A stretch of 22,067 bases of DNA from Reclinomonas americana ATCC 50394 (Eukaryota; Jakobida; Jakobea; Jakobida): the NCBI GenBank assembly GCA_048213135.1, contig PS015017.1, positions 63,967-86,033 on the forward strand, given 5' to 3'. The notes below the pieces were generated by a model. It was given only the letters and a program-made list of their open reading frames with translations. It searched no databases and had not been told where the DNA came from. Each line of letters opens with the position of its first letter. The stretch's first letter is position 1. Shown here one piece after another: positions 8,375 to 18,627 of this stretch. A program made the translations under genes and the position numbers.

Positions 8375-11160
8375 TCACTGCACAGACTGATGGTGATTCC
8401 ACCAGCGACGAACTGCATCGGGTGTCGCGTTGAGCTCCTCAGCCGCTCGATGCACGGCCTCTTCCACCATCTCCGCAAACAGCTCGTTGTACTCGGACAC
8501 TCGCAGAGCAACTCGATGCACGGGGCGCGAGGGGATCTGCATGGCAAACTCCGTGCAGAGACTGTCGCGCGTGTCGGGCGGCAGATCCGGGAAGAAGCGA
8601 GAGAGTGCGGATGCCAGCACACCACCGGCGCTGACGGATGGGCAATGGAGAGCATCGACGGCAGCACACATGGCCACGGCGGCCTCCGAGCACGTTGTGT
8701 CCAACGAGCGCATGCGTGGATCGTCGGCCTCCAGTTCGCCACTCACTTGTTGCGTGAGGCGGAAGCGGTACAACTCTTCAGTGGACCGGCGCTGTGCGTG
8801 GTCGTGAATCGTGGTGAGGTGGAAGGGGGAATTGGAGAGATGCTTTGTCTCCTGTTCAGTGCGCACCTTGATGTACGAACTGAGATCCCCCATGGCCACA
8901 CGATGTCTGTCCCTGGCGACCATGTACTCGCGTCGAAGACGAGTCACGGCACGAGCGAGGAAGCGATCGACACTGTCTGATTCACTGTGCACAAAAGAGT
9001 GAGCGAGGAGAGAGAGTGCGAGGAAACACGCACCATCGACGCACCCTCGAAGCCACTGACGAATAAACACACGACCGCGACGACCCTTGGCTTTCTTGAA
9101 CTTGGCCTTTTTCGCTCCACTGCAGCAGTGCATCTGTGTATGAGAAAAAATGCCCACAGCAAAATGCTCACGCCACACAACGCAACTGCATAGAGGCCAG
9201 TCGCTCATCCTCCGGCAGGTCCGTTTCCATCCCGTCGACCACACTCGTGCGACGCGAACCGCCCACGTCGCTGCCGTCGGGCCACTTGGGCGCCGCAGCA
9301 GCCACCAACCGCGACACCTCCTGCTCGAAATACCTGAGCCACTGACGACGCAGCAGCTCACGCCGAGCTGCATTGGCCTGGCACCAGTTGTAGACGTGGC
9401 GCTGGCAGATTTTGTCTGCAACGAGCCACAGAGTTAGTCACACAGAGCGGCAGCAATATCCGGAGTAGATGCAGTGCGCAACAGCTCAGAAGTGCCTCGC
9501 GAACAAGGCCGAACAAACGTTGTCGCTTTTGCATGGATCGCTGCAGGCGACGAAGAGAGGACGTTACACACAGTCGACACGCATACAACTACTTGCTCGC
9601 AGTGCGCACCATGTAATCGATGATGAGGTTGGCCGCACGCCGTCTCCTGGCCACGCGGCGACCAATGGCTATTCTCAGTGAGTGCCTGCCGAGGGGAGCT
9701 GAGTTTAGCCAACCACACACCCCCAGACTGCAAGCCACAGGCGCAACTTGTCAATCACATACGCCAGGCGTTCGCGACGCTCGCCGATGCGTCGCCGAAT
9801 CAGAGGCCAGCAGCGACGACTGAGAATGGCCACGGCACGAGAGTACCGTTGGATTGCCACGCGCCAGGCCCGCTCAGACTGCACGCAGGCAAGAGTGAGG
9901 CGGCTGTCCATTCAACAAACGACGAAGAGGACGCAACAATGACGGCCTGCTGGAGAACTTGCATGCGAGAGAACACGGCAATAAATGTCAACCACTTGCG
10001 CCATCGTCGCACCAACTGCGGATGCTCCACCAGCATGTAGTTGCGGCGGGCTTCTGCCGCACGCGTCTCCTCCTCGGCCTCTTGACGTCGCTGCCGTGCC
10101 TCGGCCTCGACTCTGGCACGCTCCTGCAGCTGCCGCTCGTACACCAGGCGCATGCGTTCTTCCTCGCGTTGCCTCTGTGACAAAGAGAGAAAGGAGTGAG
10201 GCAGGCACTGCTGATCATGAGTCGTGAGTGTGCCAAGACGCACCACTGCCTCCAACTCTTGCGCCACCACATCCCGCGTGCGCGTCACCGCCAGCGTCTT
10301 GTTGGCCTCCACCAGATCGACCAGCATCGCACTCGCGGCTGCCGCTCGCCTCTCCGCCACATAGCCGTCGACACGAGCGTTCAGCTTGGAGCGTTCGCGC
10401 GGACTGCGCTGCATCAGCTCCAGCTTGTCCAGCAGCGCACTGCCGAGCTTATCGCCGGTGCTGGCCGAGCGCAACAACGGCTGTCGACCACCATTCTCCG
10501 GGCCTACAAGCTACTAGTGAGCAACCACGCAGTGCGTGAGACGAGCAGCATGCGCCGCATCGCAACTGACAGGCGGCGTTGCGACTCTCCGATTCTTGCT
10601 GCTGCTTCTGCTCTGCTGTTGTGGGCTGTTATGGTCACTGTCTGTCGCAGCAGTGGCGGCAGCCGGACTCCCACTCTGCACCGTAGACAGCTTCCACGCC
10701 TCAGGCGACGCCGGGGTGCTGCTGATCCTATGCACCTCCTCCAGCAATGCCTGCATCTCGCGATCAAACGACGACATGCTGCTGCTGCTGTTGCTCGCTG
10801 CACGCCCAGCACGCGCAGCGCCCAGTAGCATTGTCGTGGAGCCGACTCGCGCCAGTCCCTCCGACTCCACTCGCCTCAGCAGCAGTGCACTTGGCGCGCG
10901 AGCCACGGGTGACACTGGAGATGACATGGTTGGCGGTGGAGCGGTCAGCAGAGGCAGGATCGGCAGCAGTGCGGGATCGGGGATGTCGCGTCCGTAGGAG
11001 GCAGCATGAGAGCGCGGGCGGTGGGAGGCGGAGTAGGTGAGAGATGAGCGGGGGCGTTGCCGCGGTTTTGCCGTGGGTGATGACTACACAAGCAGTTTTT
11101 ACAGATCAGCACAGGCACGGAGAGCGCGAGAGAGTGAGCACAGAGCACACACACCTGCAT
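8375..11160 (-). CDS. Gene A: unknown ~707 aa Arg/Trp-rich coiled-coil protein
   Basis: Eleven exons on the minus strand: 11160..11155, 11083..10567, 10503..10244, 10174..9938, 9878..9748, 9685..9610, 9540..9483, 9415..9187, 9119..9045, 8984..8867, 8791..8375. They total 2124 nt and all phases close. The first coding exon is just ATGCAG; without it the start would be the ATG at 10927 (653 aa). Residues 1 to about 230 are Ser/Pro-rich. About 262-305 is a charged coiled coil (QREEERMRLVYERQLQER). Then come repeated helical segments with paired aromatic and basic residues (RRWRKWLTFIAVFSRM, ERAWRVAIQRY, RRRRAANLIIDYM, KICQRHVYNWCQANAARR, FIRQWLRG), and a helical C-terminus ending RRWWNHHQSVQ. 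There is no signal peptide or membrane helix. The pattern recalls centrosomal or axonemal scaffold proteins, but I recognise no family. Five of its ten introns start GTTGCG. Confidence 0.78.
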
Positions 11161-11436
11161 GTGCGTGGTAGAGGAAGACACTGGTCTCTGAAGGTCCTCG
11201 ACGGAACACACACTCACTGGCTCGCAAGGTGTTGCAGACAGACGTTATTCCGCTCAGTCTCTCACTCGCACACTGTGCCTCTGCCTTGAATGACTGCGAT
11301 GAGTGACAGTGTGTGTGGAGAGAGGAAAAGAAAGACACGCCACACTGGCGCCGGGCGTTAAGGTCGGTGATTATTGGCCATCTTCGGACACATCACGGCG
11401 GCAGGACACTTCATGCATTCATTTCCATCGCGCTTT
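11161..11436. promoter_or_regulatory. Head-to-tail intergenic region upstream of gene A
   Basis: About 276 bp between the gene B stop (11437) and the predicted gene A start (11160), both on the minus strand. It should hold the gene B 3' UTR and the gene A promoter and 5' UTR. No TATA box or other gene is evident. Confidence 0.4.
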
Positions 11437-14400
11437 CTACACTGACGGTGGCGACATCAACTCATGCTCTACTTCCTCCTCTCCGTCGTCGTCTTCATCG
11501 TCATCATCGTCATCATCCTCGTCCGTACTGTGACCACCACCGTAGCGAGTCGTGGGCGACATCAACGATTCGAGCTTGTCGGCACTGGCGGCGTTGCGCT
11601 GCTGCAAGCGACGCAAGCTGCGGCGCAACTGGTTCTGTGTTTCCACACGCTCGTGCTCGTGCATGCGGCGCTCCTTGGCCAACAGTGTCTGCAGCCGCTG
11701 TACCTCCTGCTCCAGGGTGAGACGCGCCTCGACTTCGCGTGACCATCTCTGCTGCAGCGTCTCAATCTGGAAGCGCGCACTCCGCTTCACCGTCGCCACG
11801 TCCTCGTGGGTGCCATGACGCGACCGACCCGCACTGAGCGGCGACGTCATGGCGCTGGCTGGTGTGGCCGGCGACTGCCCGGCACCCATGATTCGTGCCG
11901 ACGACGCGCCAGAAGCGAGCGGCGAGGTCGCCGACTCGAGCTGCTTGCGGAAGCGCGGACGCTTGGTGATGACGCCCGGTGTGCTCTCCGTGGCCGACGG
12001 TGTCGTCAGCAGGCACGGAAGGCCCACCACAGCGTACGCGCCGAGTGGTGACGACGATGCGGCGGCCGTAGGTGTGGGTGTGAAGGCACCGGCGGCGGCA
12101 GTAGAGTCCGCCGCTGCGGTGATGGCCGACTTGAGGTAGGGCGAGCAGAGTGCAAAATCGGCCGCCTGCGGCTCGTCAAGTGGGAACGCCACGGTGGCCG
12201 GCTGCAACGACACACAATTGTTGAGGAGACCTGATCACCTATCCACGAGCACTGTGGAAGATTCTCACCTGATCGCCTCGCAGCTGTGCGTGCACCGCTT
12301 CGGGAACCACAAACACGGCCACCTCCATGTCCTTTTCCACATCGGCTTCGTAATCGACAGTGGCATTCAACGCCAACTCCTGCGCAGAGGCAGGTGAGAG
12401 GGGATGCAACGAAATGCATAGAGACGGGAGAGGAGAAATGCCAACCTCCAGCTGCGGTCGCTTGGAAGTTCGCACGTACGCACACAGTGGCGAGGCCGAG
12501 CGGACTGCACAGCGTGGATGTGATGAGGAGAAGGAAGAGTGAGAGAGACATACTGGCAGCCGTCACGCACCGTGATGTGAAGCCGGAGTCTGCATCTCCG
12601 ACGAGGCCGGCGTGCGCACCACATCCACCAACTCCTCTCCCGTGGCGCGCTCGGACGACAGCGCCGAATCGCCGTGCGCAACCTCGGTTGATGGCGGCGG
12701 AGCTGCCGCTGACACAGCTGTGGCTGCCGCCGACACCACCGAGTGGGTGGAGGATTTCTGTGCACGACTGCTGCCGGTGCGCGACAACGGTGGTGAACGC
12801 GCCGCCGCCGGCACCGCCTCTGTCGCCACCACAGTCTCCACGGTCTCCTGCAGATCGGCCGTGTCCACGGCACGATCCACCACAAAACGGAACACGGGGC
12901 TACCGGAGCCCGACGATGCCGCCGTCGGCGGCACACTCGGACCAGCACCATGCAGTGTGAATGTCGCACGGGAGCTGGCACTCAGTGGCGATGAGTTCTC
13001 GGTGGAACGCGCTGATGTCGGCTCCACCTCTGGGTGACGCTGATGCTGCTGGCGCTCACGCACTCGATGCTGCTGCTGCGGAGGTGGCGGGGATGACGAT
13101 GACGACGCCGGCAATAACATGTCGTTGATAGGCGATGCGTACTCCAGTTCGGGCGTAATCGTGGTCGCCGGATCAGAGCCACGCCTGTCATCTTCCTCGT
13201 CGTACCCGCCGCACTCGTCGTCGCCAAACAGCTGGTCTTCGTCTGGCATGTCTCCGTCGCGACCAGCGTCCTCCTCCTCGTCGGTACGAATGCTGGACAG
13301 ACTCGGCAGTGGTGAGTCCAAAGCCCCAGCAGCCTCCTGCGAAACAATGGGGTCAGTGGTGGAGAGACGGAGGGAAACAAGCGGTACGTGGCACACACAC
13401 GACACACACACCATGGCCAGTTCGGCAACCGATTGCGGCTGCAGGGAAGGGCGGTACTTGCGTTTTGGCGACAGGGCGTGATTGATAATTTGCTGCACCT
13501 CCTCGGCGGCCGAATCCGAACCATCCTCGCTGCTGTCGGTGCTGTCGCCATCCATGTCGTCTTGGTCTTCTTCGCCCAGCAACTCACTGATCTCAGGAGA
13601 CGGTGTGAGGCGATTGTGCTGCGCGGGGGGGGGGGGGAGGAGGAGATGCATGATGAGTACAAAAGGATCACGGCGCGCGCACTGCATTCCTACTTCTCAC
13701 CGACGAATGCATGTCGCCTCCGGCATCCTCCATCGTGCTCCACGGCATGTCGGTGACCACACTGTTTTCGCTCGGTCCACGCGCACTGCCACCGCCAAAC
13801 TTGCGATATCGGCGACGGCCACCACCACGTCTCCCAGCATCTGCGCTCGCACCCTCCACCTCATCAAACTCCTCCTCCTCGCCGTCGTGGTAGTCACCGT
13901 ACTCGTCCTGGTCGTGTTCGCGAGGCGATTGCTTGGGCGTCGATCGAGCGGAGGCACCGGGAGCGTGTGCATGATGAGCGCCGCGTGGCGACAGGCGCAG
14001 GCTGTGAACGGATTGCAGCTGGCGAGCGGTCAGTAGCGCATCAATGTATCGCGTCTTCTCCACAATTGAGCTGACGGTGAGCTTGGTGCGCGAGGGATGG
14101 CCGGCGTCGAACTGGTGGCTCTCCTCACACAATACGCGAGCGCGGCGCGCCAGTACATCGATGCGCCGGTCGAGGAAGCGCGACTGCGTCGACACTTGCT
14201 GCTTCATCGTTGCACGAGCCAGTGGTGTGTGGGTGCGGAAAGTAGACTCGTGCCGCGCGGCAGAGGGCGGTCGAGGAGCGGGAGATGAGTGACTGGCTGG
14301 AGACTGCAGTGGCAGGTGGAATGGCGGAATCGTGGGTCCTCCAGGCGACGACGCACTGACGCCCACCGACCCCGAGGCCGATGGCGGCATCAGTGGCGGT

Positions 14401-16101
14401 CGCCGACGTGGCGAGGCAGACATGTGACGCGGAGTGCCGGCGCGCACACCGGTGCCGCGCGGCGTGCTCGAATGCAACACAGTCTGCGGACTGCTGACAC
14501 CCACGCAGCCGTCGTCGAATTCGCTGGCGGTGAGCCACGCTGGCCGCACATCCACAATGTCCATCTCCTGCGGCACTGGCGGAACCAGCAGCGTGCTCAC
14601 GCGAATGTAGCCGCGCCAGCTAAAGACGCGCGAGTTGAAGTTGCGAGGCACACTAGAGCTCTTGTAGAGCGGCAGCGTGACGCGTGGCTGTGCGACAGCA
14701 ACAAATGAGACGCGTGTAGATGGAATGCCGACGGAGGCACTTGCGCAACATAAGGTGGTCGGCCGCGCGTCTCCTGATCGACGAGCGGAGCGGCCGGTGA
14801 CACGGCACGCTTCTGCTTGGCACCTTTCTCCGAATGACTGCGCGCCGAGTAGAAGACGGACGAGGCGGGTGTGTGGCGACCCTGCTGGCCGGCTGCTGCC
14901 GGACTCTTGCTGCGTTGTGCAAAGGGCACGGCCGAGGAGGAGCGGCGAGTTTGCGTGGGTGGTGGAGCGGCGGGAATCACTTCCATTTTCTTGATGACAC
15001 CGCGCGACGGTCCTCCGGCAGCGGCCAGCGCCACCTGCATTGGCGACTTGACCTTTTGCTGGCGTCGCAGGTGACCGGTCTCCGAGGCCGGACGGGAGCG
15101 AATGAAGATGGGTGTGCGCTCGGCGGGCGCTTGCTTCTTGCCACTGACGACGGTGGTGGCGGGTGGACGAGATGCCGGTGGCGCGCTGTGACTGCGAAGT
15201 GGAATGTCCTTGTCGCCAAGGTCGAGGGGCACGGGTGGACGGCGAACGGGTGGGAGGGACGAGGAGCGCTGTGCGAAAAAAGATCAGGAGAGAGTTCAAG
15301 TTTACGCCCCTTCCATGCAGAGTACGCTCTCACCTTTCTGTGATGGCACGTGTCGGCCCACTCCTGCAACATGATGTGCATGGCTCTTCTGTCGGTGCAC
15401 CATTGCGCGAGGTCTGGAGCGACACGGCACAGAATTCAGTGGACTGCAAAACACGCATGCATGTGTGACCGTGAACAGGCAAACCCACGCACCCGCAGCG
15501 TAGATTGGCAGCAGCTCCTGCGTGTACACGAGGAAACGCTGTACAGCGGCAAAAATACGCGAGCGTGTGGCCGGTGACCGACTGCGCGAGGTGAGCAGTT
15601 GAAAGGCGGGATCGCCGGCAGAAGTTCCACTCGCGCCGCCCGCGGCAGTCGGCGTACCTGCCGCTCGCAGGAGTCGGCGTTGATGGCGGTAGCGACGCAG
15701 GGCTGTCAATGCAGAAGAGCACTGCGTGGGGGCGCGCAAGTTAGGAGGTGCAATGGAATGAGGAGACGGTGTGCAGGTGGGGGGGGGGGGGGGGAGCCCG
15801 ACCTCTTCGATCTCCTCCAGCCTGTGATTTAACGCGACGGAGTGAGATGGAATGGAGAGAGCAGTAAGCAGTGTGCGGAACCAACGCAACATGGCAATCT
15901 TGTGTCGCGTCTCCTCTCGCAACGCCGTTTGTCGCGGACCCGGATGATCGACGCGCACCTTGCGAACACTGGAGATAGAATTAGAGAGGGAGAAAGAGAG
16001 TGTGTCTCACACACTCTGCATTCGTTCTGGAGACGCAACGGATGCTCCGCGGCCGGTCCACCAGGCGAGTACACCAGAGTCGATGTGTCGTAGTACCGCA
16101 T
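11437..16101 (-). CDS. Gene B: unknown ~1316 aa low-complexity and coiled-coil protein
   Basis: Eleven exons on the minus strand: 16101..16040, 15968..15803, 15721..15493, 15413..15334, 15268..14750, 14687..13701, 13618..13412, 13336..12571, 12504..12446, 12379..12269, 12201..11437. They total 3951 nt and all phases close. The N-terminal ~200 residues are helical (TRHKIAMLRWFRTLL; IFAAVQRFLVYTQELLPIY; AMHIMLQEWADTC). A basic Ser/Pro-rich stretch follows, then a compact segment around FNSRVFSWRGYIRVSTLL. Long Ser/Pro/Asp/Glu-rich regions come next, then a short folded-looking block (VDYEADVEKDMEVAVFVVP). The C-terminus has a coiled coil at about residues 1205-1276 and an Asp/Glu run at about 1289-1308. 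No family is recognised. The start is uncertain because a 20-N gap (16118-16137) lies just upstream in an open frame; more 5' exons may exist. Confidence 0.75.
13625..13637. repeat. G13 homopolymer (C13 on the transcript strand)
   Basis: Lies in the gene B intron 13619-13700, six bases from the 3' splice site. In the transcript it is a pure C tract in the position of the polypyrimidine tract. Confidence 0.9.
15779..15794. repeat. G16 homopolymer (C16 on the transcript strand)
   Basis: Lies in the gene B intron 15722-15802, about eight bases after the donor. The length may be miscalled in the assembly. The intron is 81 nt and has no stop codon in frame. Confidence 0.85.
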
Positions 16102-16117
16102 CGAAACCGGCGTGTGC

Positions 16118-16137
16118 NNNNNNNNNNNNNNNNNNNN
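16118..16137. other. Assembly gap (20 N) at the 5' end of gene B
   Basis: The gap is 17 bp upstream of the predicted ATG of gene B. On its far side, the minus strand has a donor-like GAG/GTGAGAC, so an upstream exon cannot be excluded. Confidence 0.9.
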
Positions 16138-16185
16138 CGTTTGTCTCACCTCACAGACACCGCTCTCTCTTGTCACTCGTCGCTC

Positions 16186-16187
<2 letters not shown>

Positions 16188-16230
<43 letters not shown>
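16188..16230 (-). repeat. (CT)n microsatellite, GA on the gene B strand
   Basis: About 21 CT units on the plus strand. On the gene B strand this is (GA)n, probably in the 5' UTR or an early intron, like the GA tracts in other transcripts here. Confidence 0.9.
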
Positions 16231-16234
<4 letters not shown>

Positions 16235-17134
16235 GCGCGATTGGCGATGATGTGACCGTTTACAGTGGGATTGTGTAAATGCAGGTTTTTGTCGGTTTCT
16301 GTGTTTCTGAGAGTGGAATGTGTTGGCGAGCGATGGTGTAGCTCTGGGAAGATGGATATGTAGTAAAGGAAAGAAGTTCTCGACACGAAGCAAGTTTACG
16401 ATGAGAAACTGAAAAGAAAAACAGCAGGTGCTCGAAGCAGAAACTCGTGGCGTGAGCAGTGGAGGTCACAAGGCACTTGCATTGAAGCTGGCGGTTGTGC
16501 AAGCGAAGCTGCGAGACAACTTGGAGAAATCGCACTTCTCCTCATTTCGTGCAAAAAATTGCAATTGCCCGAAGCGCGCAGTTTACCCGTGGCACCGGCA
16601 GCGAGCGGGGGAGTTGGAGTTCCACGCGCTGCTGCTCGGGGCTTTGCAGGAGAGACTGCAAGCTGGGGGAGGCAGGTGAATTGCAGTTGCAATTGCAAGA
16701 AAATGCAAAACTGGTGGCCAAAGCGGAAACATACGATGCACTGGAGATTATACGCGCGACCAGCTGCAGCTTGCGCTTCAAGCCTGGCCGTGTACAGCTG
16801 CAGCGCACTGCATTCTCTTGTCGAGATTTATTGATCGCGCGCGATAATATCGCAGCAAGTTGCGCAGCGCTGCATGTTTTCGAACACCCACACGCAGCGT
16901 CGTGCATCAGCGTCACAGGAACGCCCACCCTCCTCGTCGTACAAACCCCCTCCCTCTTGAGCTCGCTGCGAGGCAGCACAATGCGGAATACCACACATTG
17001 ACGCATCACATGTATCACGTGCGCTGCGCGTGCTGCGCATGCACATACCAAGCACGTCGCACCACACTCTCCGCCTCCCACACACGCGCACACCAATTCC
17101 CGCGCGCAAGCACAACACCCGAGGCAGACAACGC

Positions 17135-17144
17135 TATAAAAAAG
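17135..17144 (+). promoter_or_regulatory. TATA-box-like element upstream of glutaminase
   Basis: TATAAAAAAG, 233 bp upstream of the glutaminase ATG and followed by CA/CT-rich sequence that would be the 5' UTR. It is the only good TATA match noticed in the intergenic regions of the window. Confidence 0.45.
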
Positions 17145-17376
17145 GGAGAGTCGTTGCATGCACACATGCACATGCAATATTCACAGCACCGCGCTCCTCT
17201 CCCTCCCTGCACACACACGCACACACACCACCACGTCTCCCTCGTCACACACACACACCTACAAGCGCATCACATGACAAAAGGTGACATCCGCGGAGCT
17301 CCTTCCTTTTTCAGACGAGACACACACATTACTTTTTTTTCGTGTCTCTCTCACACGCACACTCTCTCCACACAAA

Positions 17377-18367
17377 ATGGCCTCTTCATCGCGATTCTTC
17401 AGTGGCGCTGCCAACGACGAGAACCTTCTCGAGCTGCAACTGCAGCGACAGCAGGGCGAGGTGCGCCGCGCCTTTGAGCGCATCGACTCGTCGGCAGTTG
17501 GTGAGTGCAAAGAGAGAGAGAGACGCGCGCATGTGTGTATGTGCACTCACGCATGCACGTGTGCGCTCTTGTGTGTGTGTGTGTCTCTTTCTCTTTCAGG
17601 TGCGTCGCATGTGACGCGACGCGCGTTTGAGGAGCATGTGGCGTCGTATGGGCTCAACCCGCAGCGCACTGACATCAAGGTGCGTGTGTGTGTGAGAGAG
17701 AGAAGAGTGTGTGTGCGTGTGTGAGAGAGAGAGGATGCGATTTCACTTTTATGGTGCATGCGTATGTGTGTGTCTTATCGGACTTGCGCGTGTGTTTGTT
17801 TTGCTTGCGTGTGTGGAGTCGTGCACTTTTTCTTAGTGTGTGTGCACTTCCTCGCANNNNNNNNNNNNNNNNNNNNTTTGTGTGTGTCTGCTTGTGAGGG
17901 AGAGTCGTCTTGCATGTTGGTGCTCCCTTTGATGTTCCGCATTTTTTTGTTGCATGTGCATTGTGATGACGAGAGTTGTTTGCTCATTTGCTTTGTTGTT
18001 GTTTTTTTACAGGCGCTGCTCAATGAGATGGACCAGACGAACTCTGGCCACATCTCGTTTGACGAGTTCTACCGGCTGATGACCAGCCCCGTGGAGAATG
18101 TGCTGCAGCGTGCGTTTGCCGACAACCTTGCGCTGCCCAACTTCCACTCGTTCTGCGAGACTGGTGAGTTTCTTTTGCACTTGAGGGGGGGCGAGGAAGG
18201 CGCTGACTTTATTGTTGGTCTCGCCGCGCAGTCAAGCAAATGTTTGAGGAGGTCCGCCACTTGCACGGTGGTGAGGTCGCCACATACATTCCGCAGCTCG
18301 CCCTGCAGAACCCGGAGTGGATGGGCATTAGCATTTGCACGGTCGACGGCCAGCGATTCAACTATGG
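17377..18367 (+). CDS. Glutaminase, EF-hand N-terminal part
   Basis: Exons 17377-17500, 17600-17679, 18013-18163, 18232-18367. The product hydrolyses glutamine to glutamate and ammonia. The first exons encode a helical N-terminal domain like the EF-hand-like region of animal kidney-type glutaminase. Here residues 75-86 (DQTNSGHISFDE) form a canonical EF-hand loop with acidic or oxygen ligands at positions 1, 3, 5 and 12. The start of the catalytic domain follows: GGEVATYIPQLA then GISICTVDGQRFNYG. The last exon ends with GG at a GTGAGT donor, matching in phase the first exon of the reversed contig (19862). The ATG lies in CACAAAATGG with no mitochondrial-type presequence. A 20-N gap is in intron 2. 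Confidence 0.92.
17857..17876. other. Assembly gap (20 N) in glutaminase intron 2
   Basis: Lies inside a 333-bp, TG-rich intron (17680-18012). No coding sequence is expected to be missing. Confidence 0.9.
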
Positions 18368-18395
18368 GTGAGTGTGTGCGAGAAGAGAGAGAGAG

Positions 18396-18627
18396 NNNNN
18401 NNNNNNNNNNNNNNNNNNNNNNNNNNNNNNNNNNNNNNNNNNNNNNNNNNNNNNNNNNNNNNNNNNNNNNNNNNNNNNNNNNNNNNNNNNNNNNNNNNNN
18501 NNNNNNNNNNNNNNNNNNNNNNNNNNNNNNNNNNNNNNNNNNNNNNNNNNNNNNNNNNNNNNNNNNNNNNNNNNNNNNNNNNNNNNNNNNNNNNNNNNNN
18601 NNNNNNNNNNNNNNNNNNNNNNNNNNN
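18396..18627. other. Assembly gap (232 N), left border of a reversed contig
   Basis: The gap follows a GA repeat in glutaminase intron 4 and precedes a contig whose coding strand is reversed. The true right-hand neighbour should be the 19910 end. Confidence 0.9.

Larger units (their letters stand above)
16102..17376. promoter_or_regulatory. Divergent intergenic region between gene B and glutaminase
   Basis: About 1.27 kb. It holds a 20-N gap, the CT repeat, two palindromic elements (GCAATTGC at 16561-16568 and TTGCAATTGCAA at 16687-16698), and a TATA-like element at 17135-17144. CA-rich sequence fills the last 200 bp before the glutaminase ATG. Between 16431 and 16679 the plus strand has an open helical-looking frame (LEAETRGVSSGGHKALALK), but it has no ATG and no consistent splice model. 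I do not call a gene here. Confidence 0.5.

Noticed and set aside
14041-15299. Gene B exon 6 frame read straight through into 14688-15299
   Set aside because: The frame is open there, but the product is Arg/Ser noise. The other frame (SHSAPPASRPPATT..., KSPMQVALAAAGG) joins in phase on both sides with a GTTGCG donor and CACAG acceptor.
16431-16679. Helical-looking open frame (LEAETRGVSSGGHKALALK...) in the gene B/glutaminase intergenic region
   Set aside because: No ATG, frame broken upstream by TGA, and no combination of donors and acceptors gave a consistent gene. It may be a degraded coiled-coil gene or chance; kept only as a note.
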